Made by a program: the position numbers and the translations under genes
Notes under the pieces: generated by a model
What the model was told of the DNA's origin: nothing
The model's input: only the letters and a program-made list of their open reading frames with translations
Database searches by the model: none
Source: an uncultured Eubacteriales bacterium
GTDB taxonomy: Bacteria; Bacillota; Clostridia; Oscillospirales; Acutalibacteraceae
Reading direction: 5' to 3'
NCBI GenBank assembly: GCA_934615635.1
Contig: CAKTTT010000100.1
Location: 1 to 8,540, forward strand
DNA length: 8,540 nucleotides
Shown here: piece after piece, positions 6,374-8,540 of the stretch
How positions within the stretch are numbered: position 1 is the stretch's first letter
Layout of the letters: each line of letters starts with the position of its first letter

Positions 6374-6700
6374 TTATTTGATGACCTGAAGGAGATTGCC
6401 GATAAACGGAAGGGGCTTGCGCTGTCCCTGGGCGGCGTTGACAATGCCCAGAATCATCATGACGACGCCCAGTACGGTGAGGATCCAGCAACAGACGCCG
6501 AAAATCCAGCCCACCAGCGGGATCCAGCTCAACGCGGCGTTAAGAACGCCGGCAATCACGTTGTAGATGAAGAGGATCAGGCCCTGGTTGGTGTGGAATT
6601 TCACGTCCTCGTTGTTCTTCTCCACAAACAACCCGAGAATCCACAGAAAACCGATGTAATCCAGAATGGTGATGACCTTGGCCGTGCTGTTGTTTTCCAT
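6374..6700 (-). CDS. Small three-helix membrane protein (DUF4870/Tic20-like)
   Basis: A 108-residue integral membrane protein. Three hydrophobic segments are seen at about 9-26, 39-58 and 64-88. The stretch DVKFHTNQGLILFIYNVIAG (32-51) is the hallmark of the DUF4870 / Tic20-like family, in which a charged loop with H-x-x-QG precedes the second helix. Function in bacteria is unknown. The ATG (6698-6700) has AAGGGAG (6710-6716) 9 bases upstream. The next gene, the aldo/keto reductase, follows after 27 bases and probably shares its message. The family assignment comes from motif recall and could not be tested by search. Confidence 0.8.
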   Translation of the reverse strand: MENNSTAKVITILDYIGFLWILGLFVEKNNEDVKFHTNQGLILFIYNVIAGVLNAALSWIPLVGWIFGVCCWILTVLGVVMMILGIVNAAQGQRKPLPFIGNLLQVIK

Positions 6701-6742
6701 TTTGCAAGACTCCCTTTATGTATAATTATTGGCGCTTCTTTT

Positions 6743-6771
6743 ATCTTATCAAGGTATTCTCCTCGATGCAA
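6743..6771 (-). promoter_or_regulatory. Sigma-A promoter of the membrane protein / reductase operon
   Basis: On the minus strand, TTGCAT (6766-6771) and TAAGAT (6743-6748) are separated by 17 bases, with a TGA extended -10. The start is predicted near 6736, about 36 bases before the ATG at 6700. Confidence 0.65.
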
Positions 6772-6831
6772 CCGTCAAAACGCCGAAAAGAAAAGAAAGT
6801 TTTAAGACTTGATGAAGAAATGGAAAAACGC

Positions 6832-6860
6832 TGTTCCGGCCCCGGGAAACGTGGTATGAT
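6832..6860 (+). promoter_or_regulatory. Probable extended -10 promoter of the ABC transporter operon
   Basis: TATGAT (6855-6860) is preceded by TGG (6852-6854), forming an extended -10. The -35 at 17 bases, TGTTCC (6832-6837), is poor. The start near 6867 gives a leader of about 36 bases. The weak -35 suggests low basal expression or help from an activator. The rest of the 6701-6902 divergent gap holds nothing else I can name. Confidence 0.5.
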
Positions 6861-6902
6861 AACGCCAGTGTTTACCAAATATCGCAAAAGGAGAGGCGGC
6901 TA

Positions 6903-7550
6903 TTGAAGAAGAAATCTGTTTGGAAGCGCATGAATCGCGGGTTTCTGGTTTCCATGGTGCTGGTGGCCGGCGTTTTGATCTACGTCCTGGTATCCCAGCT
7001 CATGCTGATACCGGAAAAACAGGCGCTCCGGGAACTGGCTGATTCCGTGCGCCAGATATCCGACGCCGGTCAGATTCAGACGGAGGAGACCCTGCGAAAG
7101 CTGGCGGATCCCGCGGAGCAGGCCAAAGAGCTGGAGCGGATACGCAAGGAGCTGGAACCCTATTTTGTGAAGGACTCCTCCTACCTGGCCGTGGAGGCCA
7201 AGGCCCTGCTGGATGAAATCCTTTCCCAGATGGACGGCGAACGGCTGACCGACCTGCGGCTTAAGGAAAAGGAAACCGAGGTGGAGAGCTGCATCATCGA
7301 CGGGGACACGGCCACCATCCGCATGTTTTACGCCTTTACCGTATCCGGCTATTTCTACGATTATAACGATATAGCCGCCAGGGAAAACGGAGAGATGAAG
7401 CTGAAAAAAGCGGAGGATACCGACCAATATATGCGCCTGTATCTCACCTGCAAAAAAGAAAACGGCGAGTGGAAAGTCTTCCGGTTCAGTGAATACTACC
7501 GCTCTGTGGACAACCATAACATGAGCTTTGTGGAGGTGAGCGAGGAATGA
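6903..7550 (+). CDS. Single-pass membrane-anchored protein of unknown function
   Basis: I do not recognise this 215-residue protein. A lysine-rich start (MKKKSVWKR) precedes one hydrophobic helix (about 13-36), so it is probably an N-terminal signal anchor with the rest outside the cell; there is no lipobox. Residues 37-112 are charged and predicted helical. Residues 125-200 alternate like beta strands (TATIRMFYAF, YMRLYLTCKKENGEWKVFRF), a pattern common in NTF2-like or similar compact domains; this is inference. The start is TTG 6903 with AAAAGGAGAGG (6886-6896) 6 bases upstream. The next ATG, codon 10, has only a weak site and would lose the positive N-terminus. Its stop overlaps the ABC ATPase start as ATGA (7547-7550), so the two are translationally coupled and it is likely an accessory part of that transporter. 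Confidence 0.8.
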   Translation: MKKKSVWKRMNRGFLVSMVLVAGVLIYVLVSQLMLIPEKQALRELADSVRQISDAGQIQTEETLRKLADPAEQAKELERIRKELEPYFVKDSSYLAVEAKALLDEILSQMDGERLTDLRLKEKETEVESCIIDGDTATIRMFYAFTVSGYFYDYNDIAARENGEMKLKKAEDTDQYMRLYLTCKKENGEWKVFRFSEYYRSVDNHNMSFVEVSEE

Positions 7551-8467
7551 GCGACGTTCTGGTTCTCAACCAAGTATGCAAGTCCTTCGGCCGCCGCCCG
7601 GTGGTGAAAAACGTCTCCTTTTCGGTAAAGGAAGGGGAAATCTTCGGCTTTCTCGGTCCCAACGGCGCCGGTAAAACCACCACCATCAAGATGATTCTGG
7701 GGCTGCTCTCCATCGACAGCGGCAGCATCCTGGTCAACGGCCACGACATTTCCACCGATTTCAAGGAAGCGATGAAAAGCATCAGCGGCATTGTGGAAAA
7801 CCCGGATATGTACGGCTACCTGTCGGGCTATGACAATCTGGTGATCCAGGCCCGGGCCTGTGGCGTGGATACGGCCCGCATCGACGAGGTGGTGCAGGCG
7901 GTGGGGATGCAGGCCCGCATAAAGGACAAATTCAAATCCTATTCTTTGGGCATGAAACAGCGCCTCGGCGTGGCCCAGGCCCTGCTCCATAATCCCAAGA
8001 TCATGATTCTGGACGAACCCACCAACGGCCTAGATCCGGCGGGCATCAAGGAATTCCGGGATCTGCTGCGGGGGCTGTCCCATTCCCGGGGGCTGTCGGT
8101 GCTGGTTTCCAGCCACATCCTCCAGGAAATGCAGCTAATGTGCGATACCGTGGGCATTATCAACAATGGGGAGCTGCTGCAGGTGGCCTCCATGGAGGAT
8201 CTGACCACCCGGAGCGCCGCCGGCGTCTACCGCTATATCCTGCGGCCCATGGACAGGGCGGTGGAACTGCTGAAGACCCACGCGGCGGATCGGCTGCAGG
8301 AAATCGGCCCCGATTATGTGGATCTCCACGTCACCGAGGAAGAGATCGCCCAGCTCAACCGCAGCCTGATGGAAAACGGCGTGGTGATCTATGGGCTCAA
8401 CGCGGTGGGGATGTCTCTGGAGCAGAGCTTCATGGCGATTACAGGAGGAGGGAACGTCATTGTTTAA
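7547..8467 (+). CDS. ABC transporter ATP-binding protein (BcrA type)
   Basis: The 306-residue ATPase powers an ABC-2 type membrane protein. Walker A is GPNGAGKTTT (37-46), the signature is YSLGMKQRLG (132-141), Walker B is IMILDEP (152-158) with catalytic E157, the D-loop is GLDPAG (161-166) and the switch histidine is H190 in SSHILQEM. At the Q-loop position there is a glutamate (IVENPDMYGYL, E84), as in several bacitracin-type ATPases with E-T/N-P-x-x-Y. After residue 215 comes the C-terminal extension usual for this class. ATG 7547 overlaps the preceding stop, and GGAGGTG (7532-7538) lies 8 bases upstream. The permease gene starts before this one ends. BcrA-like systems serve antimicrobial peptide resistance or export, among other roles; no sensor kinase or regulator is visible here to choose between them. 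Confidence 0.93.
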   Translation: MSDVLVLNQVCKSFGRRPVVKNVSFSVKEGEIFGFLGPNGAGKTTTIKMILGLLSIDSGSILVNGHDISTDFKEAMKSISGIVENPDMYGYLSGYDNLVIQARACGVDTARIDEVVQAVGMQARIKDKFKSYSLGMKQRLGVAQALLHNPKIMILDEPTNGLDPAGIKEFRDLLRGLSHSRGLSVLVSSHILQEMQLMCDTVGIINNGELLQVASMEDLTTRSAAGVYRYILRPMDRAVELLKTHAADRLQEIGPDYVDLHVTEEEIAQLNRSLMENGVVIYGLNAVGMSLEQSFMAITGGGNVIV

Positions 8468-8540
8468 TCTGATACGCAACGAACGGCTCAAGCAGTATAA
8501 AAAGCTCTCCACCTGGATCCTCATCGGCATTATTCTGCTG
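8460..8540 (+). CDS. ABC-2 type permease, N-terminal fragment (runs off the window)
   Basis: Only 27 codons are present. The product begins MFNLIRNERLKQYKK, followed by STWILIGIILL, the start of a first membrane helix. A short cytoplasmic basic stretch of the form L-I-R-N-E-x-L-K then a hydrophobic helix is typical of BcrB-like ABC-2 permeases. The start is TTG 8460-8462 with AGGAGGAGG (8443-8451) 8 bases upstream. It overlaps the last 8 bases of the ATPase gene, which implies coupled translation and a stable complex of the two. Most of the gene lies outside. Confidence 0.8.
   Translation, partial: MFNLIRNERLKQYKKLSTWILIGIILL

Noticed and set aside
5558..6805. A 415-codon plus-strand frame opposite the reductase and small membrane protein genes.
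   Set aside because: Both minus-strand genes have clear family motifs, good ribosome binding sites and a promoter; the antisense product looks random.
6718..6906. A 62-codon plus-strand frame in the divergent gap.
   Set aside because: There is no ribosome binding site before its ATG, and it covers both promoters of the gap.
6900..7517. A 205-codon minus-strand frame opposite the membrane-anchored protein.
   Set aside because: The plus-strand gene is supported by a strong ribosome binding site, a signal anchor and an ATGA overlap with the ATPase gene.

Overview
This window looks like ordinary chromosome from a GC-rich, endospore-forming Bacillota, most likely class Clostridia. This is inferred from sigma-A type promoters, strong AGGAGG ribosome binding sites, intrinsic terminators, frequent TTG and GTG starts, and a LysM-GH18 spore-cortex lytic enzyme. 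I saw no mobile elements, CRISPR array, tRNA or rRNA.

Layout. Positions 1-200 hold terminators. The gene for ribosomal protein L19 (rplS) lies on the minus strand at 201-545, alone rather than beside trmD. It has two tandem promoters and a structured leader. Back to back with it on the plus strand are a SpoU/TrmH-type RNA methyltransferase (896-1720), a very strong hairpin terminator, and a SleL/YaaH-type cortex hydrolase (1989-3272). A cytoplasmic GH20 beta-N-acetylhexosaminidase (3277-5145, minus) converges on sleL with only 4 bases between the stop codons. Next comes a minus-strand operon of a small three-helix membrane protein (DUF4870/Tic20-like) and an aldo/keto reductase. Its long 3' segment may encode a 40-residue basic peptide and ends at a GC-rich terminator. 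From 6903 to the window end, a plus-strand operon encodes a single-pass membrane-anchored protein of unknown function, a BcrA-type ABC ATPase, and the first 27 codons of what looks like its ABC-2 permease. These three are overlapped or tightly coupled.

How the genes work together. rplS and the RNA methyltransferase both serve ribosome or RNA biology and share a divergent promoter region. SleL and the GH20 enzyme both act on N-acetyl amino-sugar glycans, but they have separate promoters on opposite strands, so a shared pathway is only a possibility. The last operon is an exporter or membrane-remodelling ABC-2 system with an extra membrane-anchored subunit.

I did not find a convincing new biological system. 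The points most worth a second look are the rplS leader, the membrane-anchored partner of the ABC transporter, the small ORF behind the aldo/keto reductase, and the convergent sleL/GH20 pair.
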